A stretch of 64,000 nt of DNA from Pinus tabuliformis (lineage: Eukaryota > Streptophyta > Pinopsida > Pinales > Pinaceae): NCBI GenBank assembly GCA_031772625.1, contig CM062817.1, positions 954,593,705 through 954,657,704 of the forward strand. The letters are read 5' to 3'. Shown here in pieces: positions 34,361 to 44,676 of the stretch (positions within the stretch are counted from its first letter, which is position 1; each line of letters opens with the position of its first letter). The notes beneath the pieces were generated by a model. It had not been told where the DNA came from, did not search any database, and was given only the letters and a program-made list of their open reading frames with translations. The position numbers were made by a program, and so were the translations under genes.

Positions 34361-34553
34361 CATGCTTGGGCGGGGTTGGCTGTGGGCGCGGGCGAGGAGG
34401 CGGCCAACCCCACCCAGGGGGTGGCCAATTGATTCTCGGAATCGGCCTTCCACTCCCCGAGCAGGGTTGGCCACGGGAGCAGGCGAGGAGATGGCTGTGT
34501 GCAGCCCGCCTCCCTGCCCGTGCCCGCAACCAACCCCACTCAGGGGTGGCTAG
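34361..34553. repeat. GC-rich core of the foldback: two hairpins
   Basis: About 190 bases of very high GC inside long A-rich and T-rich arms. The first hairpin runs from ggccatgcttgggcggggtt at 34361 to its complement ending aaccccacccagggggtggcc near 34424. The second runs from agcagggttggcc near 34460 to aaccaaccccactcaggggt near 34548. The motif gggttggc followed by ggg and ggcgaggag appears twice in direct and again in inverted order, so the core looks like a duplicated hairpin. The outer ends (aaaaatttcggcc and ggctagaattttt) are also complementary. Open frames here are composition artefacts. Confidence 0.75.
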
Positions 34554-34931
34554 AATTTTTTATTAACTTTTTTTATTATTATTTAAAAAAAAAAAATTTA
34601 TTTTTTTTGTAACTTTTGTTTTTTTAATTTTTTTTAATTTAGTTTTTTATTTTTTATTTTGATTTTTTTTTTAATTTTTAATTGTTTTGTTTTGATTTTG
34701 ATTTTTTTTAATTGTTTTTATTTTTATATTTTTAATTCAATTTAATTTTTTAGTTATGTAATTTTTTTATTTAATTTTTTTTGGTTAAATTAATTTTGTT
34801 TTTGTTAAATTATGTTTATTTTATTTATTTATTTATTTTTTACTTAATATATGATATTTTTATTTTTATTTTAATTTTTTGTCTAATTTTTTTATATTTA
34901 TAAGTTAATTTTATATTATTTTTTACATTTT
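34554..34931. repeat. T-rich arm of the foldback
   Basis: T-rich low-complexity sequence, complementary in character to the A-rich left arm, interrupted at 34932 by the copia element and resuming at 42061. Confidence 0.6.
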
Positions 34932-35207
34932 TGTAGGAATTTACAGGGTAAGTTCCTTAGACAGAACACCAAAGGACATCGCTCACAAACAGATCACAGA
35001 TCAATACACCAGTATTCTTGACGTGGTTAAAACCCTCAAAGAGGGAAACAGTCCACGGCCTGAGCCAACGCGGCCACTTCAAGCAATTTATTAATAAAAG
35101 AATGAAAATTTACATAAGCTTCTCTCATGAACGGTTACCCTACAAATGACCCTCCATGCTCTTTAAATAGAAATCATAGACCAATCTGGTGTTAAGCCAC
35201 GGATCAA

Positions 35208-36481
35208 GTGTCAGTCATAGTTTTCAAAACCGTTTTAAAAAACCGGTTACGGTCTAACCGGCCAGTTAGCAAGGTCGTCGGTCTAAACAGACCAAAAAAC
35301 CCGGTTGGAAAGGCCCTTTCGCCCATTTTTTGCCCTAACCGGTGAAAACCGGCCGGTTTTAGGCATGCCCACCAAAACTTGCAAAAAGCGTATTCCTAAT
35401 TGTGGTTTAGGGGTTTTGGGGGGGAACTAAGGGTGTTTCAACCCTAACAATGTTGGCAATTAATGGTAATGTTAAATTCTTAAAGTAAAAGTGACATTTC
35501 CTTTAATTTTTATTTTCATCCTTTTACTTAAATTTTTAACATTACCATGAAATGACTCAGGATGTTTGAGAGTGGTTTCGACCTCATTGGATTTCATATG
35601 GAGAAACTAGAATTTTAGATTTCACTCAAAATTCAGCAGACTTAATGGTTTTCAGGATTCATGGTTTGGGGGTAAACAATAAATGCAATCAGAGCTCCAA
35701 ATGATGAGCAAAACTCCTGATCTAGATCCCATTGTGTTGGACGATATTGATCCAACATCAGAATGGGTGGAGGAGACTGAAGAACCTGTGTTTGAGGCTG
35801 ATTTTGATATCGACATGGCTTTAGCAGGGGTTGAAGCAGATTATGTGGTGGCATCAGAACCAGGATCAGTAGTGGCATCAAGGAAAGGCAAAGAACCAAT
35901 GGAAGGCACTAGTCATGCAGGTCGACAAACTCATGCTTCTATTAGGTCCACTTTTATTGTCATTGGTGGCATTGATACTGAGGTTGCAGATCAGGCTGAG
36001 GCATCTTCAGACTCTGAACCAGATGATGTCTATGTAGCTCCTGATGATGATCCTGTGTCTAGTAGTGGTTATGAACTTGATGATTGATCATGTCTACACT
36101 GTAGGCTTGTAGTAGGCCAATGGCCTCATAGCTTACAACATTGTTTTTAGACTTTATAGGCCATTTAGAGCCTCATTTCTTATGTATTTTGCTATTTTGT
36201 CGATGATATGTATTGCACTCGATGCCATTTTGATATATTCACCTTTACATGGTATATAAATGAGAAAACTTTGCATATTTTGTCTCTATTGGCTTGGAAT
36301 CATGGTTTTACATCTTAAAAATAGTTTTGTTTCATTAAAAATTAATTATTTAATGTAATTTTTTAAAACCGGTTCGTTTAGACCAAACCAGTCCCGGTTA
36401 GACCGGTTCCGGTCGGTAAACCGGTTCATTAGGTGGACCGGTCTGGTCACCGGTTCCGGTTTTAAAAACTATGGTGTCGGT
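35208..36481. mobile_element. hAT-type non-autonomous derivative, 1,258 bp (35216-36473)
   Basis: Terminal inverted repeats: left catagttttcaaaaccg (35216-35232), right cggttttaaaaactatg (36457-36473), 16 of 17 positions complementary. An 8-bp target duplication flanks it (gtgtcagt 35208-35215, gtgtcggt 36474-36481, one mismatch); the uninterrupted right LTR has gtgtcggt at this place. Eight-base duplications are the hAT signature. Subterminal regions are rich in ccggt motifs in both orientations. Only a C-terminal transposase-like coding piece remains, so it would need a transposase in trans. Confidence 0.9.
35683..36087 (+). pseudogene. hAT transposase C-terminal tail fragment, acidic, 134 aa
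   Basis: An open frame from ATG 35683 to TGA 36085-36087. It is strongly acidic with LDPIVLDDIDPTSEWVEETE at residues ~15-34 and an acidic end (SSDSEPDDVYVAPDDD). The D-x-DDIDP-x-SEW pattern just downstream of the dimerisation region is a feature I associate with plant hAT transposases. The catalytic and zinc-binding parts are missing, so it is a relic of a larger gene left by internal deletion. It lies wholly inside the inverted repeats, oriented opposite to the host copia element. Confidence 0.65.
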
Positions 36482-36634
36482 AATACCGAGGAGAGAATGA
36501 ACTGTTGGATCACTAATATCGTGACCGTCAGATTGTAAGTTACAAAAATACATAGTAAAGAAACACACTTTACCTAACTCTACACTAGACCAAGTTATAC
36601 TTAACTATTTCTTATGTGTCGGAATATCCTAACA

Positions 36635-36643
36635 TCCCCCCTT
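36635..36643 (-). promoter_or_regulatory. Polypurine tract of the copia element
   Basis: On - it reads AAGGGGGGA immediately before the TG of the 3' LTR. It primes plus-strand DNA synthesis. A second AAGGGGGGA ends the pol frame at about 36719-36727. Confidence 0.85.
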
Positions 36644-36715
36644 AAGAACAACTTGGGATGGGATTGAAGGATGTACAAATATGACACAATAGGAGAAGGA
36701 ATGAGGCATTAGAGC

Positions 36716-38122
36716 CTATCCCCCCTTAGTGACCACTTCCTGAACTCCCATCATAAATCGAAGTTTGGTAAACTTCGCCTCTGTGAGAGCCTTTGTAAAG
36801 ATGTCTACAACTTGATCATCTGTTGAACAATATTGCACTTCAAGAACATGGTCGTGAATGAGCTTTCTGATGAAGTGCATGTGCAGTTAAATGTGTTTGT
36901 TGCATTGATGTTGGACTGGATCTTTGCATAGTTGAATGGCACTTTGATTATCACACCAAATTGTAGTTGGATGTTGTTGTTGAAAGCCAAACTCTGACAG
37001 GATCTGACGAAGCCACAGGGCTTCCTTACTAGCTTCTACGGCACCATGATACTCTTCTTCTGCTGAAGAAAGAGAAATGGCACTTTGTTTCTTGCAAGCC
37101 CATGTAATAGGTCCTGAACCAAGAGTGAACACATAACTTGCAGTAGACTTCCGATCATCAAGGTCACCAACCCAATCAGAATCAGTGAAACCAACCAATA
37201 GAGGAGATGCTTTTGCACTGTAATGAATCCTAAACTGAATTGTACCTCGAACATAACGAAGTATTCTCTTAGTTGCTTTCCAATGAATTTCATGTGGGTT
37301 TTGCATAAACCGAGCAATAAGGCCAATAACAAAGGAAATGTCAGGATGAGTATAGGTCAGATATAAAAGTTTTCCTACAAGTTGACGGTATAAGGTAGCA
37401 TCAACTTCAGTGGAAGTACAAGTGACTGAAAGTTTGGCTCCAGACTAAAAGGGAGAAGGGGTTGGATTACAGTCTTCCATGTGAAAATGGCGTAGAAGAT
37501 CACATGCATACTTGGACTGGGAAAGGGAAATACCTTCCTTGGATTGCAAGACTTGAAGACCAAGAAAATAATGCAAGTGTCCTAATTCTATTATTTAAAA
37601 CTTCTTTTTAAGGCTAGACTTCACATGGTTTATAAGGTTGGGATCACTACCAGTAAGGATAAGATCATCAACATAAAGAACAAGAATGATAAGAGACTTG
37701 CCCACTTTTTTGGTGTAGACAGTATTGTCAGAATGACACCTAGAAAATCCAGTTTCTAAAAGAAAGCTATCCATTTTGGCATACCAAGCCCGAGGGGCTT
37801 GCTTGAGACCATAAAGGGATTTCTTAAGCCGACATACAAGGCTGGAGTCTGTTTGTATAAATCCAGTAGGTTGTTCCATATAGATTTCTTCATGCAAGTC
37901 CCCATGCAAGAAGGCAGATTTAACATCCATCTAATGGACTTCCCATTTGAAAGAGGCGGCAAGGGAAAGAACAAGGCGGATAGAGTTCATTTTGGCAATA
38001 GGGGAGAAGGTTTCAGTATAGTCAATGCCTTCAACTTGTGAAAAACCCTTAGCAACAAGACGAGCTTTATGTTTATCAACTTTTCCATCTCGTTTGTACT
38101 TGGTTCTGTAACCCATTTGCAT
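36716..38122 (-). pseudogene. Copia reverse transcriptase and RNase H
   Basis: On -, RT begins KHKARLVAKGFSQVEGIDYTETFSPIAK, continues MDVKSAFLHGDL and SLYGLKQAPRAWY, and has the catalytic box YVDD (LVLYVDDLIL) near 37670-37655. After TYTHPDISF, the connection and RNase H follow: VGFTDSDWVGDLDDRKST, SLSSAEEEYHGAVEASKEALWL and WCDNQSAIQL, with the acidic residues visible, and VVDIFTKAL near the end. TAG stop at 36718-36716. In-frame stops lie near 37931, 37594, 37446 and 36886, and the frame differs from that of integrase. Known role: copying element RNA into cDNA. Broken by several stops here. Confidence 0.92.
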
Positions 38123-39560
38123 CTAACAAGTTTTTGTCCTTTTGGAATGGGAACAAGATCCCATGTATCATTTGCCAATAATGAACGATATTCTTCATTC
38201 ATAGCTATGTCCCAATCTGGATGGCCTGAAGCTTCTGCAAAGGTGTCAAGATCATAATTAGTTGAAGCTTGAGCCAGTAAAGAAGAGGCTCTATCAAACT
38301 GAGAACGTGTACGTCGTTGATCTGTAGGATCACCAGCAAGAGCACCTGTTGTATTCGAAGTAGCACAGACCCATTTTGGAATTTGAGGAGCTGAAGGAGG
38401 ATCCTGAGAAGGTGGGGGAGGATTTTCATCCTCGCTGTTATCATCTGAAGAAGAAATATTTTCAGAAGTAGAAGGGATAAAGAGAGGTGGCACATCCGCC
38501 AAACTAGGCTCGTAGGCCGATATATTTTCAGCAAACTTTACATCTCTTTTAATGATAAAATTTTTGGACTTAAGTGGAATAAGTTTGTATCCTTTGACAT
38601 CTTCAGAATATCCAACAAAAATACATTTTTCACTCTTAGGTTCTAAAGCTTTATGTTTCTCATCTGGAATATGGGCCCATGCTTCACTTCCAAAAACACG
38701 AAAGTAACTTACATCTGGTTTAATTGAGCTCCATGCTTCTTCTGGAGTGATATTCTTTAAAACTTTAGTAGGAGTGCGATTTATTATGTAATTTGCACAG
38801 TTAATTGCTTCTGCCAAAATATTAAGACTAAGTCCTTTAGATTGAAGCATACAATTAGCCATGTCCTTTAAGGTGTGATTCTTCCTTTCAGCTACACCAT
38901 TTTCGTGTGGAGTATATGGAACAGTATGTTGCATTTGAATTCCATTCTCAGTGCAAAAGTTGATGAATTTGTTGTTAACATATTCTCCACCATTATCAGG
39001 TCTTAGCTTAAGAATTTGATGTCCAGATTGTTTTTCAACAAAGGCCTTAAAGGCCAAGAATATGTTAAATACTTCACTCTTGAGTTTTAAGAAGTATATC
39101 CAAGTGCGTCTGGAGAAATCATCAATGAAAGTTAAGAAATACTTATAGCTAGAGAATGAAACAACTGGAAGTAGACCACATAAATCACTATGCACAAGCT
39201 GTAAAAGGGTTGAGGCATGCCAAGAGGCACGTTTTTCAAAACTATCCCGATGATGTTTTCCGAGTACACATCCAAAACAAACACCATCTCTGCAAGATAC
39301 CATTGGAAGACCTGTCACCATATTTTCTTTACATAGATTCTTAAGGAAGCGATAGTTTAAGTGACCAAATCACTCATGTCAAAGTTGGGTCACTTCATCA
39401 TTATAAGCAACAAATACCAAGGGAAGATTTGATGACCCAAAGTTGTTAAACTTCTACAACCTTGTAGAATCATCAGCAATGCCAGTAGCTAAAATCTATC
39501 TAGGATCTCTTAGGTCCTTAATTACAACATCATGAGTTCAACGATTTTACCTTAACCTGA
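38120..39560 (-). pseudogene. Copia integrase
   Basis: The long open frame 39321-37987 holds the core. Upstream, with stops, the GAG-pre-integrase zinc region reads FGHLNYRFLKN and CFGCVLGKHHR. Catalytic acidic residues are at D (FIDDFSRRTW), D (LRPDNGGEYV) and E (ENGVAERKNHTLKDM). The C-terminal region has FRVFGSEAWAHIPDEKH and CIFVGYSEDVKGYKL, then a Pro/Ser-rich linker. Near 38115 the frame shifts before RT. Known role: joining cDNA ends to chromosomal DNA. The core itself is open and complete, though the polyprotein is not. Confidence 0.92.
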
Positions 39561-39569
39561 ATGAGTTAT

Positions 39570-40785
39570 CTAATATACAGATAGAAGGTTGCAGGATAAG
39601 GTTAGAACACATAATACATCATTAAATTGACCATTGTTTATATGAACAGTTCCAGTCCCTACAGCACTAAGAGATCTATCATCACCAACATATATATGTT
39701 TGGTGTTGCAATAATTTAAAGAAGAAAACATGGCTTTGTTATTGGCCATGTGATAAGAAGCTCCAGAATCAATGAGCCACTCATGAGAATTAGAAGAAGA
39801 AGATACATTTAGTGCATATCCAGACCAAGATGTTTGAAAACCACATGCAGAAAGTGTTATTCCTGAAGATGAAGTTGAAGATGAAGAGTGCTCCAAATGG
39901 ATGTTATGCTTCTTCATTGCTGCTTCCAAGGCTTCCATCTTCTTAAAGCATTTGTATTCTAAGTGGCCATTTCGATTACAAAAGTGGCAATGTCTATCAG
40001 TCTTCTTCCCTTTGTTTTTATTTGCCTTATCATTTTGTTGAGATGATTTTTCATTTTGAGACTGAAATTGCTTAGGACCCTTGTTTGGTTTAGGACCATT
40101 CTTTTTAGGATACAACTTCTTAGGATTCTTTGAATTTGGTTACTGCTGGGCGGCTAAGGCTTTCTTACAAGAGTTTCCAAGATTAAGAAGACCAAGGTGT
40201 AAGATTTTTTCTTGTTCTCTTATTAAAGAATCACAAAAGGCATCAAAGGAAGGGGACTTGTAGCCTTGTCCTTGAGAAATGAAGGCTTCTCTTGTAGAAT
40301 GGAAGGTGGAAACAAACACAGAGTAGGTTGGTCCCAACTTTAGTAAGAATGGAATAGATAAGATTATCATCTTCGTTCTTAACCTTAACACCTTCCAAGA
40401 GAAGTCTAAGGGTCTTGAACTTGGACAAAAAATCTTCAATGGAAGAAAAATTATTGGGGTCCAATGTAAGCAACTCATTTTTTAGTTGATGGGCTCTAAG
40501 TTCATTTTTAATTCCAAAAACTTTAGTGATTTGTTTCATTGCTTCATTAGGAGTATCAAATTCTGCGATATGGAATCTAAGGTCTGAAGAAATAGACATC
40601 CCTATCAACCCATGTGCTTGATCTTGCTTATTTTCCCATTTGGCTGCCTTATCTTCATCTTTCGGTTTGGTTTCTTAGCCTGAGGCTATTCTGTAAAAAC
40701 CTTTACTTCTAAGTAAATCCACAATGTACGACCACCATTGGAAGTAGTTGGTGTTGTCAAGAATAACTTGGCATGAACTTTCCAT
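39570..40785 (-). pseudogene. Copia gag and protease
   Basis: On - the ATG is at 40785-40783 (MESSCQVILDNTNYFQWW), typical of plant copia gag. A TAA follows near 40677, then the frame continues from 40608 with ISSDLRFHIAEFDTPNEAMK and FLSKFKTLRLLLEG. A frameshift near 40345 and a stop at 40142-40140 interrupt it. Further on come a zinc knuckle CHFCNRNGHLEYKC (about 39992-39951) and a protease active site WLIDSGASYHM (about 39780-39748). Known roles: particle formation and precursor cleavage. At least three breaks make it non-functional. Confidence 0.9.
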
Positions 40786-41606
40786 TTTAAAATAAACTGA
40801 AGCTATAAATGTTGAAACTAAGTGTTCCAATGGAAAGATTTCGAAAAATTAGGTTGATTAAAAAAAAAGTTCTGAAAACGGCTTTCGGATGAAGAAGCTA
40901 TGGCTTTTCGAAGAAAAGTTGTTGAAGATACCGATGAAGTGCGGGAATGTGCGGAAATGAATGATAATGTTATATTTTAAAAAAATGCACCCCCTTTCCA
41001 AACTTAATCTAATTAGCTCACTTTAAAAAAATATATATATGGCTCACTTTTATAAATAAGTGAAAGTCACTTTTACAATGGTACTTTATGAGCTACTCAC
41101 TAAATTGTAACTTAAATAAAAAATAAAGAGACTCTAGAATTATAAGTGACTCACTTTTTATAATGGATGAGAAAACTTTTACATAAACTAACTTTAAAAC
41201 ATAAGTTACATGTGCTTTTTGAAAAAGTAACTCAAGAGAAAGAAAGACTTAAACTCAAGACCTCTATTCTCATAAAGTAACTTTGGACCAAGTGAGCTAG
41301 TTTAAAAGGTTAGTAATTTTTGGAAAAGAGGAAGGAGTTTTTTTTTTTTAGTCACCGAAGCTTTGGGGCACGTGCTTACTTGATAATTCTCATTTTTACG
41401 TCCAGATCTTAAAAATGACATAGCTAAGGCTACCGGAAACCTTTTCACATGAAAAGAAAGGTTTTCCTCACTGGAATAGATGCTCCTAACACAATAGAGT
41501 TGTTTTATCGGCCCGAAAGCAGTCATAAACAATAGATCTAGGAAACGACAGTTGGATGCAGTTCTACCAACTTCAGATTTGGATCACCAACGGATGTGGC
41601 CCTCAA
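40786..41606 (-). other. Copia leader region, possible SINE-like head inside
   Basis: Unusually long and AT-rich for a copia leader. On - at about 41310-41240 there is an A-box-like tagctcacttgg and, about 40 bases later, a B-box-like ttgagtttaagtc, as in tRNA-derived SINEs. No clear target repeats, so this is only suggestive. Confidence 0.4.
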
Positions 41607-41622
41607 CTTGGCTCTGATACCA
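41607..41622 (-). promoter_or_regulatory. Primer-binding site, initiator Met-tRNA type
   Basis: On - it reads TGGTATCAGAGCCAAG directly after the LTR end, matching the 3' end of plant initiator tRNA-Met used by most plant copia elements. Confidence 0.93.
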
Positions 41623-42060
41623 TGTAGAAATTTACAAGGTAAGTTCCTAAGACAGAACACCAAAGGACACTGCTCACAAACAGATCACAAATCAATACAC
41701 CAGTATTCTTGACGTGGTTAAAACCCTCAAAGAGGAAAACAATCTGTGGCATGAGCCAACGTGGCCACTTCAGGCAATTTATTAATAAAAGAATGAAAAT
41801 TTACATAAGCTTCTCTCATGAATGGTTACCCTACAAATGACCCTCCATGCTCTTTAAATAGAGATCATAGACCAATCGAGTGTTAAGCCATGGATCAAGT
41901 GTCGGTAATACCGAGGAGAGAATGAATCGTCGAATCACTATATATCGTGACCGTCGGATTGTAAGTTACAAAAGTACATAGTAAAGAAAAACAATTTACT
42001 TAACTCTACACTAGACCAAGTTATACTTAAATATTTCCTATGTGTCGGAATGTCCTAACA
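41623..42060 (-). repeat. Right LTR (5' LTR) of the copia element, 438 bp
   Basis: Starts tgtagaaattta and ends cctaaca in + orientation; aligns over its whole length with the left LTR apart from the hAT insertion. It would contain the promoter for the minus-strand element RNA. Confidence 0.95.
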
Positions 42061-42518
42061 ATTTTTTTAGGTTTTTTGTCATTTTTTTATAGTTTATTTT
42101 TTTGTCATGTTTTTAAATTTTCTTATGTTTTATTTCTTGTTATTATTTTTAAAATATATATATGTTTTTTTTTCCTATATTTGAATTTTTTGTGTTACTG
42201 TAGTATTTTTTTGTGTTTTTTTCACTGTTTTTAATTTTTTATAATTTTTAATTTTTTTTTTTCCTTTTGCATTATTTTTTGTGTTTTTTTATTGTTTTTT
42301 TCAATATTTGAATTTTTTTTTTCAATATTTAAAATTTTCTTTCTTTTTATTATTTTTTTGTGTTTTTTCATTGTTTTTTCTTTTTATCAATATTAAAAAA
42401 CAAAAAACAAACAAATAAACAAAACAAAACTTTTGTATTTTTTTTTGTGTTTTTTTTATTGTTTTTATTTTTTTCAATATTTAAATTTTTGTTTTCTTTT
42501 GTATTTTTCATTTTCATT

Positions 42519-42567
<49 letters not shown>

Positions 42568-42590
42568 GTTTTTATTTTCAATTTATTTGT
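42061..42590. repeat. T-rich arm of the foldback, continued, with long TA run
   Basis: T-rich low-complexity sequence, with (TA)n at about 42525-42564. Phe-rich frames here are composition artefacts. Confidence 0.65.
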
Positions 42591-42619
42591 TCTACAAGGT
42601 CTGTGTCGATGCTCGTCTA

Positions 42620-42830
42620 ACAACCCGATCCCATTATGAGCAATTTGATAGTTGATTTTAAAAGTTTCGTTATAATAAATCGAGTTTTCCCCCACAATGT
42701 ATCAATTTCATGGTTGATCTTTAAGTTTTCATTACAACAGGTCGAGTTCACCTACACCACGTGTCAATTTGATGGTTGATTTATAAATTTTTGTTGCAAT
42801 GTATCGAGTTGTCTTAGGCTAAGATTTTAA
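42620..42830 (+). repeat. 62-bp tandem repeat, three copies
   Basis: Copies align on caattt(g/c)at(a/g)gttgat at 42641, 42703 and 42765; each contains a tcgagtt block. Confidence 0.8.
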
Positions 42831-42954
42831 AATCGCTATATATTTTGCATTTAAAAAATAAATTACTCTTGGGTGTTCATTTTTAAAGTTTTTTGTCATA
42901 AAAAATTTTCATAATGTCATGCATGAAATATTTTGAAAACTTTGAGATTTTTTT

Positions 42955-43260
42955 GTAGTCATAATCTTTGGTTTTAATTGCATGGTTGAAGACTTGTCAA
43001 GATTTTAACGTTTTTCTAAGTCATGCTATTTTGTCTTTACTGCTATGATAGAAAACAATTACAATTTCAAGGTTTTTTAGACTCAAGATATTTTATCTTT
43101 AACAACATGGATGGAAATAGTTGGAATTATCAGAATTCGAGACATGATATTTTATTTTTAACATCATGTCCGAAAATTATTGGAAATTTACAATTTTTCA
43201 AAGCCCAGATATTTTCTCTTTAACTCCATTGCTAAAAAATGTCAAGATTGTAACTTGATT
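42955..43260 (+). repeat. ~61-bp tandem repeat, four to five copies
   Basis: Copies align on atttt(g/a)t(c/t)ttta at about 43028, 43090, 43150 and 43211, with a more diverged copy near 42961. Different in sequence from the neighbouring 62-bp array but nearly the same period. Confidence 0.75.
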
Positions 43261-43475
43261 ATTTTTTTTGTTATTCTAGAATAAACAATTTTTTAACGGT
43301 ATTTTTTTCATCCATTTTTTTAAAAATGGTTTTTACTTTCATTTTTTAAAAAATGTTGAAAATTTACCCTAAAAAAAAACATCGTTTTGGCATAAACAAT
43401 TTTAAGTTTTGGGTTGTTTTTTCATGTTTTTTTGCGGTTTTGGGGCTCGAGTACCCGTTTCATCGGTAACTATGT

Positions 43476-44008
43476 TTATTTTGAAACATCGTTGATGAGT
43501 AAAGAATTATCATCTGAATGATCAATAACTTCATAATTTTCAAAACTAGTGATAAACTTGTTTTCAACCGACAGATTAAAATGGTCATTATTTAATGAAA
43601 TATGATCTGAAAAGATATCATGATAAAGAAAATAATGACTACTAGAATATAATGTTGGCTGAAAAGAGTCATCTTGACAATTCGCCGTATTATCATAATT
43701 CTGGTTTAATGAAATTCTTTCAATTGTAGAAATGTGTTCTAAATTTTCAGTATTCACCTTAAGAGGAGAGAGATTAACATATTCATTATTTAAATCTTTT
43801 GTTGATTAGATTTTATTGGGCTTACTTGTTGATCATAAGAATCATTAGAAATTGCTTCAATTACATTTTCAGATTTTATATTTATATTTGAAATATTTAT
43901 TTCAGAAATCGGAAAAATGTGTGTTGCAACTTTCCAACAATAAAGGTTGTGATCTAATTTCAATCTCAGGCTCAGGCTCAGGCTCAATAAAATCATTTTT
44001 TGATTCAA
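43476..44008 (-). pseudogene. Minus-strand acidic/Asn-rich ORF remnant downstream of gag
   Basis: Two open pieces, 44008-43790 and 43757-43476, rich in Asn, Asp, Ser and Ile (NLSVENKFITSFENYEVIDH). They follow the gag-like ORF on - and end where the foldback begins. Together with the piece at 26400-25519 they probably formed one region of the element before the insertion. No domain recognised. Confidence 0.4.
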
Positions 44009-44053
44009 GACTAATAAATGAATTAGATGTGTATAATTTTTAATTATTTAATT

Positions 44054-44551
44054 CTATATCTTCAGAATTTGAAGAAACAAGATACGAGAAATGTTCATCA
44101 AATCTTCAGCGGAAGGTAAATCACATAAATGAAATCTATAACAAAGTGACAAAAAACTATTAGAAAAATCTTCTAAAGATTCATTTTTGTACATGAAAAT
44201 ATTATCTAATTCTAAACACAAGCTATCATAGTTATAATTTTGATGCACTTTTAGAAATACCTGCATGAAATGGTTCCAAGAATGAATTGACTTTGTTGGA
44301 AGTGCTTTGAACCATTTGCGAATTTGTCCTTGAAATGTTCGAATAAAAATCCTACAAATCTCATTGTCAATAATAATATTGAAATATTCACATCTATCTA
44401 CAAAATTACAAAGATGATCTAAGGCATAAATTTTATTCTCACCATCAAACTTCAAATTAGACAAGGACTCAATCTGCTTCTTGGTCATGCCTCTGGTAGG
44501 TTTGGATGAGCTGAAAGAATGACCCAATGTAGGAATGCATATAGGAGCCAT
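44054..44551 (-). pseudogene. Gag-like ORF of a minus-strand LTR element
   Basis: An open frame of 165 codons from ATG 44551. It has the retrotransposon gag pattern: LDHLCNFVDRCEYFNI, RIFIRTFQGQIRKWFKALP, SIHSWNHFMQVFLKVH and LEDFSNSFLSLCYRF. It starts about 50 bases downstream of a primer-binding-site-like sequence, as expected for gag. It ends at 44054; a full gag would be longer, so it is truncated by a stop or frameshift. No protease, RT or integrase was seen downstream on -, so the element may be non-autonomous. Confidence 0.7.
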
Positions 44552-44603
44552 GATTAGTTAAAAATGATAAAACACAAATTCAAATTGAACAACTAGCTCA
44601 ACG

Positions 44604-44620
44604 CCCTCCTTCTAGCACCA
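44604..44620 (-). promoter_or_regulatory. Primer-binding-site-like sequence of the minus-strand LTR element
   Basis: On - it reads TGGTGCTAGAAGGAGGG shortly after an LTR-type end (gatcaaca, + coordinate 44625 onward) and before the gag-like ATG. The matching tRNA was not identified. Confidence 0.5.
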
Positions 44621-44624
44621 AAAA

Positions 44625-44642
44625 TGTTGATCGAAAAAAAAA

Positions 44643-44676
<34 letters not shown>

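Larger units (their letters stand above)
34932..36634 (-). repeat. Left LTR (3' LTR) of the copia element, interrupted by an hAT derivative
   Basis: Starts tgtaggaattta and ends cctaaca. Without the hAT insertion and one target repeat it is 437 bp, matching the 438-bp right LTR. It has the same taataaaagaatg and ctctttaaatag blocks as the right LTR. Confidence 0.93.
34932..42060 (-). mobile_element. Ty1/copia retrotransposon with LTR pair and 5-bp target repeat
   Basis: A complete LTR element on -. Left LTR (its 3' LTR) 34932-36634, polypurine tract 36635-36643, pol ending at 36716, gag start at 40785, primer-binding site 41607-41622 and right LTR (5' LTR) 41623-42060. ATTTT flanks both ends (34927-34931 and 42061-42065). 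Domain order gag-protease-integrase-RT-RNaseH is that of Ty1/copia. By eye the LTRs differ at roughly 30 positions of about 437 (~7%), mostly transitions, so the insertion is not recent. Coding frames have several stops and frameshifts. The left LTR was later entered by an hAT derivative. Confidence 0.95.
26418..43476. mobile_element. ~3-kb foldback element, enlarged by nested LINE and copia insertions
   Basis: Left end 26418-26432 reads aacatagttaccgat; right end 43462-43476 reads its exact complement, and a second short match (ggtactc at 26451, gagtacc at 43449) lies inside. The left arm is A-rich up to the core, the right arm T-rich after it. Removing the LINE (27123-34051) and the copia element (34932-42060), each with one target repeat, leaves about 2.98 kb. 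It contains minisatellites near both ends and a GC-rich hairpin core at 34361-34553. No transposase is present, so if mobile it was non-autonomous. No clear target duplication was found; only TATT flanks both ends, which may be chance. Superfamily unknown. Confidence 0.55.

Noticed and set aside
34338-34566. Several overlapping GC-rich ORFs in three frames
   Set aside because: All come from the hairpin core; frames on both strands are equally open, which is typical of GC-rich inverted repeats.
42040-42695. Phe/Ile-rich short ORFs on both strands
   Set aside because: They arise from T-rich and TA-rich low-complexity sequence of the foldback arm.
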